NCBI RefSeq assembly: GCF_027947535.2
Contig: NZ_JAAGKO020000014.1
Coordinates: 1-64,000, forward strand
Source of the DNA: Streptantibioticus silvisoli
GTDB lineage: Bacteria > Actinomycetota > Actinomycetes > Streptomycetales > Streptomycetaceae
Direction of reading: 5' to 3'
DNA: 64,000 nt
The notes below the pieces were generated by a model. That model did no database searches and was not told the origin of the DNA. It saw nothing but the letters and a program-made list of their open reading frames with translations. Below, piece by piece: positions 1-8,199 of the stretch. Every line of letters starts with the position of its first letter. The stretch's first letter is position 1. The position numbers were made by a program, and so were the translations under genes.

Positions 1-1
1 G

Positions 2-35
2 GTCCCGTGCCGCACCCCCCGGCGCGGCACGGGAC
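2..35. terminator. Hairpin terminator after the SapA-like gene
   Basis: Twelve-base-pair perfect stem (GTCCCGTGCCGC / GCGGCACGGGAC) with a 10-nt loop, about 80 bases beyond the stop of the leftward secreted-protein gene. No U-tract, which is usual in this type of genome. It would also stop rightward transcription entering from the left. Confidence 0.75.
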
Positions 36-117
36 ACCCGTCCGGCCTCCGCCGCGAACGCAGCCGACGCCGACCGGACGTCCCGGGCTTCAGCTGGACG
101 TCCCGGGTTCTACGGGA

Positions 118-651
118 TCAACCGCAGTGCACGTTGCCGGTGTTGAGCTTGGCCACCGAGGTGCCGCTGCCGACCGAGGCGGTGATCGCGACGCACTCGC
201 TCGGCGCGTAGACCGACACCGGGCCGGCGTACTCGGTGTAGTAGCCGTCGTCGGAGTGCTGCCCCGAGCTGGAGCTGCTCAGGTCGACGGTCGTCCAGGT
301 CGACGTGCCGTAACCCCCGGCCGTCGTCTTGACGTTGACGGCGCAGTTGTCCCGCGTCGCCGCGTCGTAGTACAGGTGCACCACACCCCAGACGGCGCCG
401 CTGGACAGCTTCACGTTGTAGGTGTCGATCTGACTGCCCGCACAGCCGTAGCTCGTCGCCGGGGCGACGACCTTCGGAGCGGTCGCCGCGAGGTGGTGGA
501 CCACCGGAGCGGCCGCGACCGCGGTGGCCGCCGCCGGGGCGGACGCGGGAGTGGCGGCACCGGCCGCCTGCGGCAACGCCAGTCCGGCACTCGCGAGCAC
601 CGCCGTCACGACGGCTCCTCCTCGCAGCACGGAGAACACAGATGTACGCAT
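118..651 (-). CDS. Secreted four-cysteine protein, spore-associated protein A-like
   Basis: A 177-aa exported protein. Residues 1-33 are a Sec signal peptide (Arg-Thr, hydrophobic stretch, AGA-type cleavage region), followed by an Ala/Pro/Val-rich linker and a compact mature domain. The mature part carries four cysteines (YGCAGS, RDNCAV, SECVA, VHCG at the C-terminus), consistent with two disulfides, and the block DNCAVNVKT...EYAGPVSVYA resembles the SapA family of small proteins found on Streptomyces spores. The start at 651 was chosen over an upstream ATG at 678 because a GGGAGGGG site lies just before it and the signal peptide begins there. Function is unknown for the family; surface location is inferred. 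A hairpin follows the stop. Confidence 0.85.
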   Translation of the reverse strand: MRTSVFSVLRGGAVVTAVLASAGLALPQAAGAATPASAPAAATAVAAAPVVHHLAATAPKVVAPATSYGCAGSQIDTYNVKLSSGAVWGVVHLYYDAATRDNCAVNVKTTAGGYGTSTWTTVDLSSSSSGQHSDDGYYTEYAGPVSVYAPSECVAITASVGSGTSVAKLNTGNVHCG

Positions 652-1783
652 GTACTTCCCCTCCCAGGAAACATCCACGGAATTCCACGACGAACATCGC
701 GGAATGTTGCTCTCGCCTCAATGGAGCGCGACGAGTCTAAAAAGCCCGAGGAACCGAAATCCGCACTTTCCTTCCACCGGTGGCAGGTTGGCCGCAAGCC
801 GCGAAACATTCCGTAACCGCGAACGTTCGCCGCTGAACGGCTCACTCCGGCGCACCCCCACGGCCACCGGTGGTTTCCCCCTCCCCGGTGGGCGGAACCC
901 GGTTGCGTACGCCCCCCATTGAGGCCCGCCGTCGGCCCGAACACACGTTGGTCTTTCGAACCCCTGTTGCGGTACCCCGGCGCCGGCGGAGCGGTTCCTC
1001 CGCCGACCGTTCTGTTCATGGTGGACCGGTGCAATTCCTCTTCGCTTGCAGGAACAACTCTCGCGGTTTCGCGGCAGCCCTCCAAGTCACGCGATCGCGT
1101 TCCCGAACGCCCGCGCCACTCCGCGCGGGCAGGTACCGAAACGCACCGCGGGCCGGTGCTGACGCTCGGGTGGTCCCGCGGACCGCTCGCCGCGTCGTGA
1201 ACACGGGTCGGCTATTACGCAGGGCGAGGCGTTCGGCGTGACGGCCCCCGCCGCCTTGCCGGCGCGACATCAGCCGTTGCCGGGGCGCGGCGCGGTGATT
1301 CCCGCTGTCGGGACGTCGACCAAGCCGCGGCGTGGGGTCCGGAGCAGGTGGTGAAACGGGACCGTGCAGCTGGTGCGCCTCATGCGGCCCGTGCCCTGGT
1401 CGCCGCACGTCACGTGACTCCGGGACCGGGCCTGCGGGACCGGAAACCGGTGACTGCCGCGGGGGCGTGGTCGGTCAGAGGATCGGTGACGTACAGCAGA
1501 GCACAGTCAGGGCTCCCAGGGCCCGGCCCGGTCCGCACCCGCCTCGTCCGCCGAGAACGCGGACGCCCGCACGGTGCGCCGTCCCGGCGACCGCCTCGGC
1601 GGTGCGGCAGCCGTGGTCGCACGCAGGAGAGGTGGGATCGCCGGGGCGGCGGCCTCAACGACGTGTCAGCTGACCGGTGAGCAGCAGCCTGTCGCGTGCC
1701 GGCGGCTGATCATCTGACGAACTTCCGCGCGAGGCCGACGTACGAGTCCGCTCTCGCGCACGCAACCACGAGAAGGGTGAAAC
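652..1783. other. Long intergenic stretch without a convincing gene
   Basis: About 1.1 kb. Open frames exist on both strands but none has a ribosome binding site together with actinomycete third-position bias, and their translations are Arg/Pro-rich low-complexity strings. It contains the leader of the gene ending at 118 and, at 1707-1717, a TGATCATCTGA element repeated at 3337. Nothing else was recognised. Confidence 0.5.
1707..1719. promoter_or_regulatory. Repeated AT-rich operator-like element, copy 1
   Basis: The 11-mer TGATCATCTGA occurs here, about 75 bases before the small membrane protein gene at 1784, and again at 3337 before the 20-codon ORF. The core is close to the inverted repeat ATCATC-T-GATGAT, which is perfect in the second copy and has one change here (GACGA). 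Such an AT-rich repeat stands out in this GC-rich DNA and suggests a common regulator; none is known. Confidence 0.4.
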
Positions 1784-2092
1784 GTGCATTCTCAGACCGC
1801 TCGGGAGTTCAGCGAGCACACGGTGCCGATCTCCGCCGGCCGGGAGTACGAGCGCGTACCCCGCCGCGGCTACGACACCTACCTGACCGGGACGTTGGTC
1901 CTGGTCCTGGTCCTGGTCCTCGTCCTGATCCTGGTCCGGGAGCCGCGGGCCCGCACCGTGCCCGGCGGACCCGGTGGGCACAGGACGACGACCGGCGGCG
2001 AAGTCAACCAGCCTTCCGGGCTTCACCGGCGCTCCTGCCGGACATGCGTCGCTGCGAGCCGTGCGGTGCCGCGCGGGGGAGAGGCCGCGTGA
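1784..2092 (+). CDS. Small single-pass membrane protein with Leu-Val repeat
   Basis: A 102-aa protein beginning at GTG 1784 with the Shine-Dalgarno-like AGAAGGG 6 bases upstream. Residues 1-36 are polar, residues 38-51 are an almost pure Leu-Val segment encoded by seven hexamer units, and the rest is a basic Arg/Gly/Pro-rich tail with one C-x-x-C-like pair. Third-position GC is high, supporting real coding. The TGA overlaps the GTG of the next gene (GTGA), so the two are probably translationally coupled and act together. The family was not recognised. The hydrophobic run is short for a membrane span (14-18 residues), so a peripheral anchor is also possible. Confidence 0.55.
   Translation: MHSQTAREFSEHTVPISAGREYERVPRRGYDTYLTGTLVLVLVLVLVLILVREPRARTVPGGPGGHRTTTGGEVNQPSGLHRRSCRTCVAASRAVPRGGEAA
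1895..1936 (+). repeat. In-frame hexanucleotide repeat (CTGGTC-type), seven units
   Basis: Seven tandem 6-base units, four of them (T/C)TGGTC and the others one-base variants (CTCGTC, CTGATC), encode the Leu-Val run of the small membrane protein. Because the unit is two codons, copy-number change would lengthen or shorten the hydrophobic segment without a frameshift. Confidence 0.9.
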
Positions 2093-3171
2093 CCCGGGCC
2101 TGCGTGGTCGGACTGGGACGCGCCGGCCGCGTGCACCGCCAGTTGCTCGTCGGGATGGGCGTCACGGTGATCACCGCCGACCCGGTGTCCAGCGATCTGG
2201 TCGCGGCCCATGTGCCGTACGTGGAGGACGTACCGGCGGTCTGCGCGATCGACCTGTGGTCGGTGTGCACGCCCACCAGGGATCACCTGTCCACCGTTCG
2301 GCGGATTCTTCGGCGCGACCCGGCCGCCCGCATCCTGGTCGAAACGCCGCTCTGCCTGCCCGGCGAGATCGAGGCGTTCGCCGCTGAGGAAGCGGCGCAT
2401 CCGGCCGCCCGGCTGATGTCGGCCGACCAGTACCGCTTCGCCCGGGTGGCCGCAGACGCGCGGACCACGGCGGAGGGTACCTGTGGCAGAAGCCCTGTCC
2501 GCAGCATCCGGATGGCCTTCACCGACCGCCGGCCCGATATCGCGGGTGACCGCTTCATGGGCGACGGCTACGGCGTGTTCGGGTACGAATGGGTCCACAT
2601 GCTCGCCCTGCTCCGCCATGTGCTCGCCCCGCAGACGCTCACCGCGTACCTGCGCGGGCCGGCGGCCGCCAGCCTGCTCCGCAGCCCGGACAGGGGTACG
2701 ACCACCGCGTGGGAGCGGACCGTTCTGGCCGACGATTGCGAACTGGAACTGTTCTCGACGGTGGACGCCCCCGCTGCGGACAGCCGCGGCGACACTCCCG
2801 GTTGGGTACGACGGTTCCCATCGGGGCCGGGCGGTCGGCGGCGCGTTCTCGACGTGTCCACCGACCACGGCTCCTGGACGGTCGAGTTCGCCCCCGTGAC
2901 CGACCCGGACGGCCACGGGCTCGGGCGCGACCGGCACCGCGTCACCATCCGTTCGTCCGTCGGAACCCGTTGGCGGATCGTGTCGGACTCCGCCCCGCAC
3001 ACCATGTTCGCGTGGGCGCTGTCGGCGGACGGCGATTCCCCGCCCGCGCTCGACACCCTCCCCACCAGGCGCCTGGCCGCGGTCGCCGGCCGCTACCGGT
3101 CCGCGCTCGAACTGTCCGGGGCGCCGCTGTCGCCCGGGACCGCCCTCACCCCGCAGTGGAGCCGATCCTGA
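2089..3171 (+). CDS. Gfo/Idh/MocA-like NAD-binding protein, degenerate active site
   Basis: A 360-aa protein starting at GTG 2089, preceded by GGGGGAGAGG and overlapping the upstream gene by four bases. Residues 3-30 form a Rossmann start with G-L-G-R-A-G; the rest fits the two-domain Gfo/Idh layout (sugar or inositol dehydrogenases and reductases). Two hallmarks are altered: the family's E-K-P motif reads E-T-P (in ILVETPLCLPGEIEAF), so the catalytic lysine is missing, and the D-x-G-x-H region reads YEWVH. It may therefore bind a nucleotide without acting as a normal dehydrogenase, or use other residues. Coupling to a small membrane protein suggests a membrane-linked role. Fold assignment is good; substrate is unknown. 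Confidence 0.8.
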   Translation: MTRACVVGLGRAGRVHRQLLVGMGVTVITADPVSSDLVAAHVPYVEDVPAVCAIDLWSVCTPTRDHLSTVRRILRRDPAARILVETPLCLPGEIEAFAAEEAAHPAARLMSADQYRFARVAADARTTAEGTCGRSPVRSIRMAFTDRRPDIAGDRFMGDGYGVFGYEWVHMLALLRHVLAPQTLTAYLRGPAAASLLRSPDRGTTTAWERTVLADDCELELFSTVDAPAADSRGDTPGWVRRFPSGPGGRRRVLDVSTDHGSWTVEFAPVTDPDGHGLGRDRHRVTIRSSVGTRWRIVSDSAPHTMFAWALSADGDSPPALDTLPTRRLAAVAGRYRSALELSGAPLSPGTALTPQWSRS

Positions 3172-3203
3172 GCCGCGTTCCCGGAGTCGGCGTACTCGTG
3201 CGT

Positions 3204-3242
3204 GCCGGGTGCCGGGTGCCGGGTGCCGGTGCCGGTACCGGT
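3204..3242. repeat. Short tandem repeat of GCCGGGT/GCCGGT units
   Basis: Three 7-base units (GCCGGGT) followed by three 6-base units (GCCGGT, GCCGGT, ACCGGT) just after the stop of the Gfo/Idh-like gene. A microsatellite-like tract in noncoding DNA with no evident function. Confidence 0.8.
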
Positions 3243-3336
3243 ACTGCGCGGGGTGCGGCTGGGGGCGGCGGCACCCGGGAGCTCGAACGGGTCCGGCCTT
3301 CCGACCGGGGGGCCGTCGCCGGTGGTTGCCATTGAG

Positions 3337-3351
3337 TGATCATCTGATGAT
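3337..3351. promoter_or_regulatory. Repeated AT-rich operator-like element, copy 2
   Basis: TGATCATCTGATGAT contains the perfect inverted repeat ATCATC-T-GATGAT. It lies about 145 bases before the 20-codon ORF at 3496 and shares 11 identical bases with the copy at 1707. Likely a binding site for the same unknown regulator; no regulator gene of an obvious partner family adjoins it. Confidence 0.4.
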
Positions 3352-3495
3352 GATTCAGAAGGGTGTGTGCAGAGTGGAATGCGGTGCACATGGTGCGGCA
3401 GGGGCGGGTCACATATCCAGAGCACCCCGATGATGGGTCGCTCCCAGTCCGTCAGGGACCGGGGCAGATAGCTGATTGTCACAGGAGAAGTCATC

Positions 3496-3558
3496 ATGAT
3501 CGCTGTCCACGTTTTCGCCCACCTCGGTCTCTTCCTCGGTCACTTCGGTCTGCTCTGA
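3496..3558 (+). CDS. Twenty-residue hydrophobic peptide ORF
   Basis: ATG 3496 is preceded at 7 bases by AGGAGAAG, one of the best ribosome binding sites in the region. The 20-residue product is hydrophobic with regularly spaced histidines and glycines (MIAVHVFAH...GHFGLL), long enough to span a membrane as one helix. A 15-bp hairpin begins 9 bases after the stop, so the ORF looks like an independent, well-terminated transcription unit. It could be a small membrane peptide, a leader peptide with attenuator, or an sRNA carrying a peptide. No family was recognised. Confidence 0.5.
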   Translation: MIAVHVFAHLGLFLGHFGLL

Positions 3559-3567
3559 TCCCGACCC

Positions 3568-3604
3568 TGCCTGTGGCCCACCGCGACCCGGTGGGCCACA
3601 GGCA
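3568..3604. terminator. Strong 15-bp hairpin after the 20-codon ORF
   Basis: Perfect stem TGCCTGTGGCCCACC / GGTGGGCCACAGGCA with a 7-nt loop, 9 bases after the TGA. Typical of terminators in Streptomyces, which often lack a U-tract; an attenuator role is possible if the peptide is a leader. Confidence 0.85.
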
Positions 3605-4148
3605 TGTCGGGCGGCCTCCCAGCCCCGCCGCTTCGACGCGGCCGGGCCCGCTGAGGCCCCGAGAGGCCGTGGACTCCGGGTTCCGACCTCGACCGCGCGC
3701 GTACGGCGTGCTGGCCAACGCCGGCCACGGCCTCACCGGCGCGGTCGATTGAACGCGTCGAGGAACGCACCGGCGAGTTGGTGGGGCACGACGCCCGGTC
3801 ATCTGCCGAACGCGCCGCGTACCGAGATGTTGCCACGGCATTGTTCACGGTGGCGCCGGGGGGCTGTCAATCAATGCGGCCCCGGATGGACTCGATATCC
3901 GGCCCACGAGCACGGCCGGATCAGCGAGGCGCGGGAGGGGAACAGACGTGGCGCCGACAGTCGGTTCAACGCCGCAGAGGGAGGCGCGGGCGCCGTGCCG
4001 CGGTGTAGGGGGAGCGACGCCGCGCCGAGTTCGGATCTGTGCGCATTCACCGGTATCGGCGCGATTGCCTCACTCCGAGCCCGCCTCCTGACCTGACAGC
4101 CCATCAGCTCTCGATGTCATGTACGGAAGGAAAGGGGGGAGCAGACCG
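3605..4148. other. Intergenic region upstream of the nSTAND gene
   Basis: About 540 bases. One short frame near 3700-3750 reads YGVLANAGHGLTGAVD, reminiscent of the NAG segment of short-chain dehydrogenases, but it is isolated and ends at a stop, so at most it is debris. The promoter of the nSTAND gene is probably here; no clear -35/-10 pair was found. Confidence 0.35.
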
Positions 4149-7100
4149 ATGCCGGGTCGTCCCGAGGGTCCGCTCGATCCCGCCGAGGGGCCGGTGCAGG
4201 CGTTGGCCCACGCGCTGCGCGTCCTGCGGGAGGAGGCCGGCCGACCCTCCTACCGGGCGATGGCCGCCCGCACGGCGTTCGCGGCGAGCACCCTGTCGCA
4301 GGCCGCCGCCGGGGAACGGCTGATGACCTTGCCGGTGCTGCTCGCCTACGTCCGGGCCTGCGGTGGGGACGAGCGGGAATGGCGACGGCGTTGGCAGGAC
4401 GCGTCCCGCGAGGACAGAGAGCGGCAGCGGCCGGACGACGGGGACGCGGTGCCCTACCGCGGTCTGGGACGGTTCGAGCCGGCGCACGCCGACCTGTTCT
4501 TCGGCCGCGACCGTCTCGTCGCCCACCTCGCGGCCCACGTGCGCGCACACCGGCTGGTCGCCCTCGTCGGGGCGTCCGGCAGCGGCAAGTCGTCCCTGCT
4601 GCGCGCCGGGCTCGTCCCGCTCCTGCGAACCGGTGGTGACGCCGGTGCCCCGCCGCGTCCGGCCGCCATCCGGATACTCACCCCCGGCCCGCATCCGTTC
4701 CCCGGCCCCGCGGCGGCGCTGACCCCGGACCGGGGCGACGGCGACACGGTGGTCCTGGTCGACCAGTTCGAGGAACTCTTCACGCTGTGCGGCGACCCCG
4801 GTCGGCGGTCCGCCTTCCTCGACCTGCTGATGACGGCCGTCGAGCCGGACAGCCGGCTGCGCGTGGTGATCGCCGTGCGGGCCGACTTCTTCGGCCGCTG
4901 CGCCGAGCACCCGCGGCTGGCCGAGGCGCTGCGGCACGCGACCCTGCTCGTCGGACCGATGGAACCGGCCGAGCTGAGGGACGTCGTCGTGCGACCGGCC
5001 GCCACGCTCGGCCTGACCGTGGAACGCGGACTGACCGCCCGGATCGTCGCCGACGCGGCGGACAAGCCCGGTGGCCTCCCCCTGATGTCCCACGCGCTGC
5101 TGGAGACCTGGCGGCGCCGCAAGGGCCGCACGTTGACCCTTGCGGCGTACGAGAGCGCGGGCGGCATGCAGGGAGCCATCGCGCGGACCGCCGAGAGCGT
5201 CTACCGGCGGCTGTCCGCCGAGCAGGCGGCGACCGCCCGGCGCGTCCTGCTGCGCCTCGTCACGCCGGGACAGGGCTCCGCCGACACCGGCCGGCCGGCC
5301 ACGCGCGAGGAACTGGTGATCGACTGCCGGGCGGGCGAGCGTACCCGTTGCCTCGAAGTCGTCGAACGGCTGGCCGGGGCACGGCTGATCACCTTGGACG
5401 GGGGGACCGTCACCCTCGCCCACGAGGCCCTGCTCACCGCCTGGCCCAGGTTGCGCGGCTGGATCGACGCCGCACGTGACCGGTTGCGCCTGCACCGCCG
5501 GCTGAGCGCCGACGCCGGTACCTGGGACGAACTGGACCACGATCCCGGGGCGCTCTACCGCGGCTCCCAGCTGTCGGCGGCGCGGGCCGCCTTCGCCGAC
5601 CCCGATCATCGCGACGAACTGACGCGTGGCGAACGCTCCTTCCTCGACGCCAGCTACGAGTCGGGTGAGTCGGATCAACGCCACGGGGCACGAACCGCCC
5701 GGCGCATACGCGTACTGATCACCTCAATGTGCGTCCTCGTCGCGACCGCCCTTCTCGGGGGACCGCTTCTCTGGCAGGACACCGTCATATCGGCCCGCAA
5801 CAGTCTGCGGTACGCCGCGGTGAGCCAGGCTCTGGGACGCGCCGGCGCGCTGCGCGACTCCGACCCGCGGCAGGCGATGCGGCTGGCCGTGGCCGCGTAC
5901 GACCTCGCCGGCACTTCGTCGACCTGGTCCGCACTCGCCGAGGCCGCGACGCAACCGCAGCAGGACGACTTCGCGGTCCCCCGGGACACGACCGCCGGGC
6001 CGCCGTTCCTCGTCCGGCAGGGCACCACCGTGCTCAGCGCCGGGGCGCAGGGCGTACGGACCTGGGACTTGACCGGCCCCGGCGGCCCGCAACCGCAGGG
6101 CGACACGATCGGCGGTCCGTCCGTCCCCTCCCCGGGTCTCCTCGCGGTCGGCGACAACGGCTCCGAACTCGTCGGCCAGACGCCCGGTGGCGCGCTGCAA
6201 CTGTGGAGGACCACGTCACGGCGGCGGCAGGGCAAGCCGTTCGGGTCGTCGACCGGCGTGCCGCAGTTCGACCCCTCCGGAGACGCCGTCGCCGTCATGG
6301 GCCGCGGCCCGTCGGGCACCCGGGCCGAACTGTGGAGCACCGCCGGCCCCCGCCTCCTCGCCGCTACCCCCGCCGCGTCCACCTACGACCGGCCGGTCGC
6401 GGTCAGCGCTGGCGCCCACTACATCGCCTGGTGCCGCGACGACGGCCGGCCGGCCCTGTGGAACGTGGCGGGCCACCGTGCGGTCACCCTCACCGGTGAC
6501 GGGGCCGGCACCGCCTGCCCCCGAGCGGTGTCCGCCGCCGACCCCGGCCCCGCCCCGGCCTTCGCCCCCGACGGTCGGTCCCTGGCCCTGCCGGACGGCC
6601 ACGGCGCCCTCCGCCGCTGGAGCACCGACGGCCGCGCACTGCCGACGATGAGGCCGTCCCCGGCGGACCCCGGCACGGGCCTCGCCACCACGGTCGTCTA
6701 CAGCGACGACGGGCGTTTCCTCCTCACCGCCGGCGCCGGCGCGGCGACACTGTGGCGGGTGAGCGATCCCGGCCGGCCGGTCCGGCACATCGAGCTGGAC
6801 GGCTCCCCGGTACGCCAGCCGGTCCTCGACACGTCGCAGCACACCCTCCGCTATCTGACGACCTCCGCGGACGACGGCACGCCGGGACAGTCGTGGCACG
6901 TGCGGACCATCGACCTGGGCACCGCGGTCTCCACCACCTGGGACCCCCGTGGGTACGCCGCCGTAGCCCTCAGCGCGGACGGGGCGCGCGCCGTGTTGCC
7001 GGCGGGGAGCACAACCGCGCGTCTGACGACCGCACCGCGGGGCGGCGGCCGGCCGAGGACCCGGTACGTGCCGGACGTGGTTCCGCCGAAAGCCGTCGGG

Positions 7101-8030
7101 ACCGCGCAGACGGCCGCCTCACCTCTGGTGTTCAGCGCGGACGGAAGCCGGCTCGCCTATACCACCTCTACGCGGGCGACCGGTCACGGCCCTCCCGACG
7201 CCGTGGCGATCCGGAACGTCTCCGACGGCCGCCTCGTCACGACCGTCGGCCTCCCGCCCGGCACCGTTTCCGGGTTCGCCCTCGACACCTCCGGGCAGCG
7301 TCTGGCGCTCCTGGTGACCAACGGGCCCCGCCACGACGTCGAGTTGTACGACCTGTCCGCTCGGAACACGCCGGCGGGAAAGGGGCCGTGGAGCATGCCC
7401 GTGCCGAGCGGGAAGCAGGACGTGGTGTTCGGTTCACAGGACAATCAGCTGATCGTCACAGGCGGACCGCCTGCTCCCGGTACCGGCGCGGAATTCACAC
7501 CGCTCAACGTCTCCTTCAGCCCGGACGTCGCCGGCGTCTACGCCGATACCGACAGCGGAGCGGTGACCGCCTTCAGCCCGGACGGCCGGTTCCTCGCCGT
7601 CGACGACGCGTCCGGTCGGCTCACCGTGTACGACGGGGAGCCCCAAGTAGCTCTCAGGCGGCTGCAACGCGGCGATTCCGCCTCCGGTGCGGATCAGGAC
7701 CGCGTCATGGCCTTCTCGGCCCAGGGGCGCCTGCTGGCGGTCACCGACCCCGACGGCACCGTGTCCGTCTGGGACACGACCGACTGGAAACTGCTGGGCA
7801 GCGCGTTCCCGACCACCGGTGACGCGATCCGGGCCCTGGCCTTCGCCCCGCAGGGCGACGTGCTGTACGCCCAGGGCCTGCACACCCCGTTGCAGACGAT
7901 CGACCTCAGCCCGTCGTCCATGGTCGCCCAGCTGTGCGCCCGCCTCGGCGGGGTGGGTCTCTCCTTCTCCCAGTGGCAGGAGGACATCACCACCGTCCCC
8001 TATCACCGGACATGCGGTTCCGGTTACTGA
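4149..8030 (+). CDS. nSTAND ATPase with N-terminal HTH and C-terminal WD40-like propellers
   Basis: A 1293-aa protein. Start at ATG 4149, after AAGGGGGGAG. Order of domains: XRE-like helix-turn-helix at about 15-80 (SYRAMAARTAFAASTLSQ), STAND NTPase module with P-loop GASGSGKSS at about 141-149, Walker B-like VVLVDQFEEL at about 199, and the region GGLPLMSHALLETWRRR; one predicted transmembrane helix at about 520-543; then roughly 700 residues of degenerate WD40/beta-propeller repeats (AFAPDGRSLALPD, AFSPDGRFLAVDD, VSVWDTTDWKLLG). STAND proteins of this layout are signalling or defence switches in which ligand or partner binding by the propeller controls NTP-dependent oligomerisation. The cytoplasmic ATPase with an outward propeller is an inference from the single helix. 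It stands alone, with no effector gene beside it. Confidence 0.9.
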   Translation: MPGRPEGPLDPAEGPVQALAHALRVLREEAGRPSYRAMAARTAFAASTLSQAAAGERLMTLPVLLAYVRACGGDEREWRRRWQDASREDRERQRPDDGDAVPYRGLGRFEPAHADLFFGRDRLVAHLAAHVRAHRLVALVGASGSGKSSLLRAGLVPLLRTGGDAGAPPRPAAIRILTPGPHPFPGPAAALTPDRGDGDTVVLVDQFEELFTLCGDPGRRSAFLDLLMTAVEPDSRLRVVIAVRADFFGRCAEHPRLAEALRHATLLVGPMEPAELRDVVVRPAATLGLTVERGLTARIVADAADKPGGLPLMSHALLETWRRRKGRTLTLAAYESAGGMQGAIARTAESVYRRLSAEQAATARRVLLRLVTPGQGSADTGRPATREELVIDCRAGERTRCLEVVERLAGARLITLDGGTVTLAHEALLTAWPRLRGWIDAARDRLRLHRRLSADAGTWDELDHDPGALYRGSQLSAARAAFADPDHRDELTRGERSFLDASYESGESDQRHGARTARRIRVLITSMCVLVATALLGGPLLWQDTVISARNSLRYAAVSQALGRAGALRDSDPRQAMRLAVAAYDLAGTSSTWSALAEAATQPQQDDFAVPRDTTAGPPFLVRQGTTVLSAGAQGVRTWDLTGPGGPQPQGDTIGGPSVPSPGLLAVGDNGSELVGQTPGGALQLWRTTSRRRQGKPFGSSTGVPQFDPSGDAVAVMGRGPSGTRAELWSTAGPRLLAATPAASTYDRPVAVSAGAHYIAWCRDDGRPALWNVAGHRAVTLTGDGAGTACPRAVSAADPGPAPAFAPDGRSLALPDGHGALRRWSTDGRALPTMRPSPADPGTGLATTVVYSDDGRFLLTAGAGAATLWRVSDPGRPVRHIELDGSPVRQPVLDTSQHTLRYLTTSADDGTPGQSWHVRTIDLGTAVSTTWDPRGYAAVALSADGARAVLPAGSTTARLTTAPRGGGRPRTRYVPDVVPPKAVGTAQTAASPLVFSADGSRLAYTTSTRATGHGPPDAVAIRNVSDGRLVTTVGLPPGTVSGFALDTSGQRLALLVTNGPRHDVELYDLSARNTPAGKGPWSMPVPSGKQDVVFGSQDNQLIVTGGPPAPGTGAEFTPLNVSFSPDVAGVYADTDSGAVTAFSPDGRFLAVDDASGRLTVYDGEPQVALRRLQRGDSASGADQDRVMAFSAQGRLLAVTDPDGTVSVWDTTDWKLLGSAFPTTGDAIRALAFAPQGDVLYAQGLHTPLQTIDLSPSSMVAQLCARLGGVGLSFSQWQEDITTVPYHRTCGSGY

Positions 8031-8199
8031 CCGGGGCCGGTGCGGGGGAGTTGGGCGGTAGGCCGTCGCCCGCTTGCTGCCTGTCCTCGTTGTGGCGGAC
8101 CCCGCCGCGCCGCCCGCGGGCCCGGCCGACCGGCTGCGGGCCACCGGGGTGGTCGACCCGCCGGGCGCGGAGCCGATCCGTCATCGTCGCCGGAGTGGA

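Noticed and set aside
1348-1680. 110-aa plus-strand frame
   Set aside because: Arg/Gly/Pro-rich, no bias and only a weak GGAGCAGG upstream; no similarity noticed.
3690-3770. Fragment resembling a short-chain dehydrogenase (VLANAGHGLTGAVD)
   Set aside because: Only about 16 residues with no supporting motifs around it; too short to call a pseudogene.
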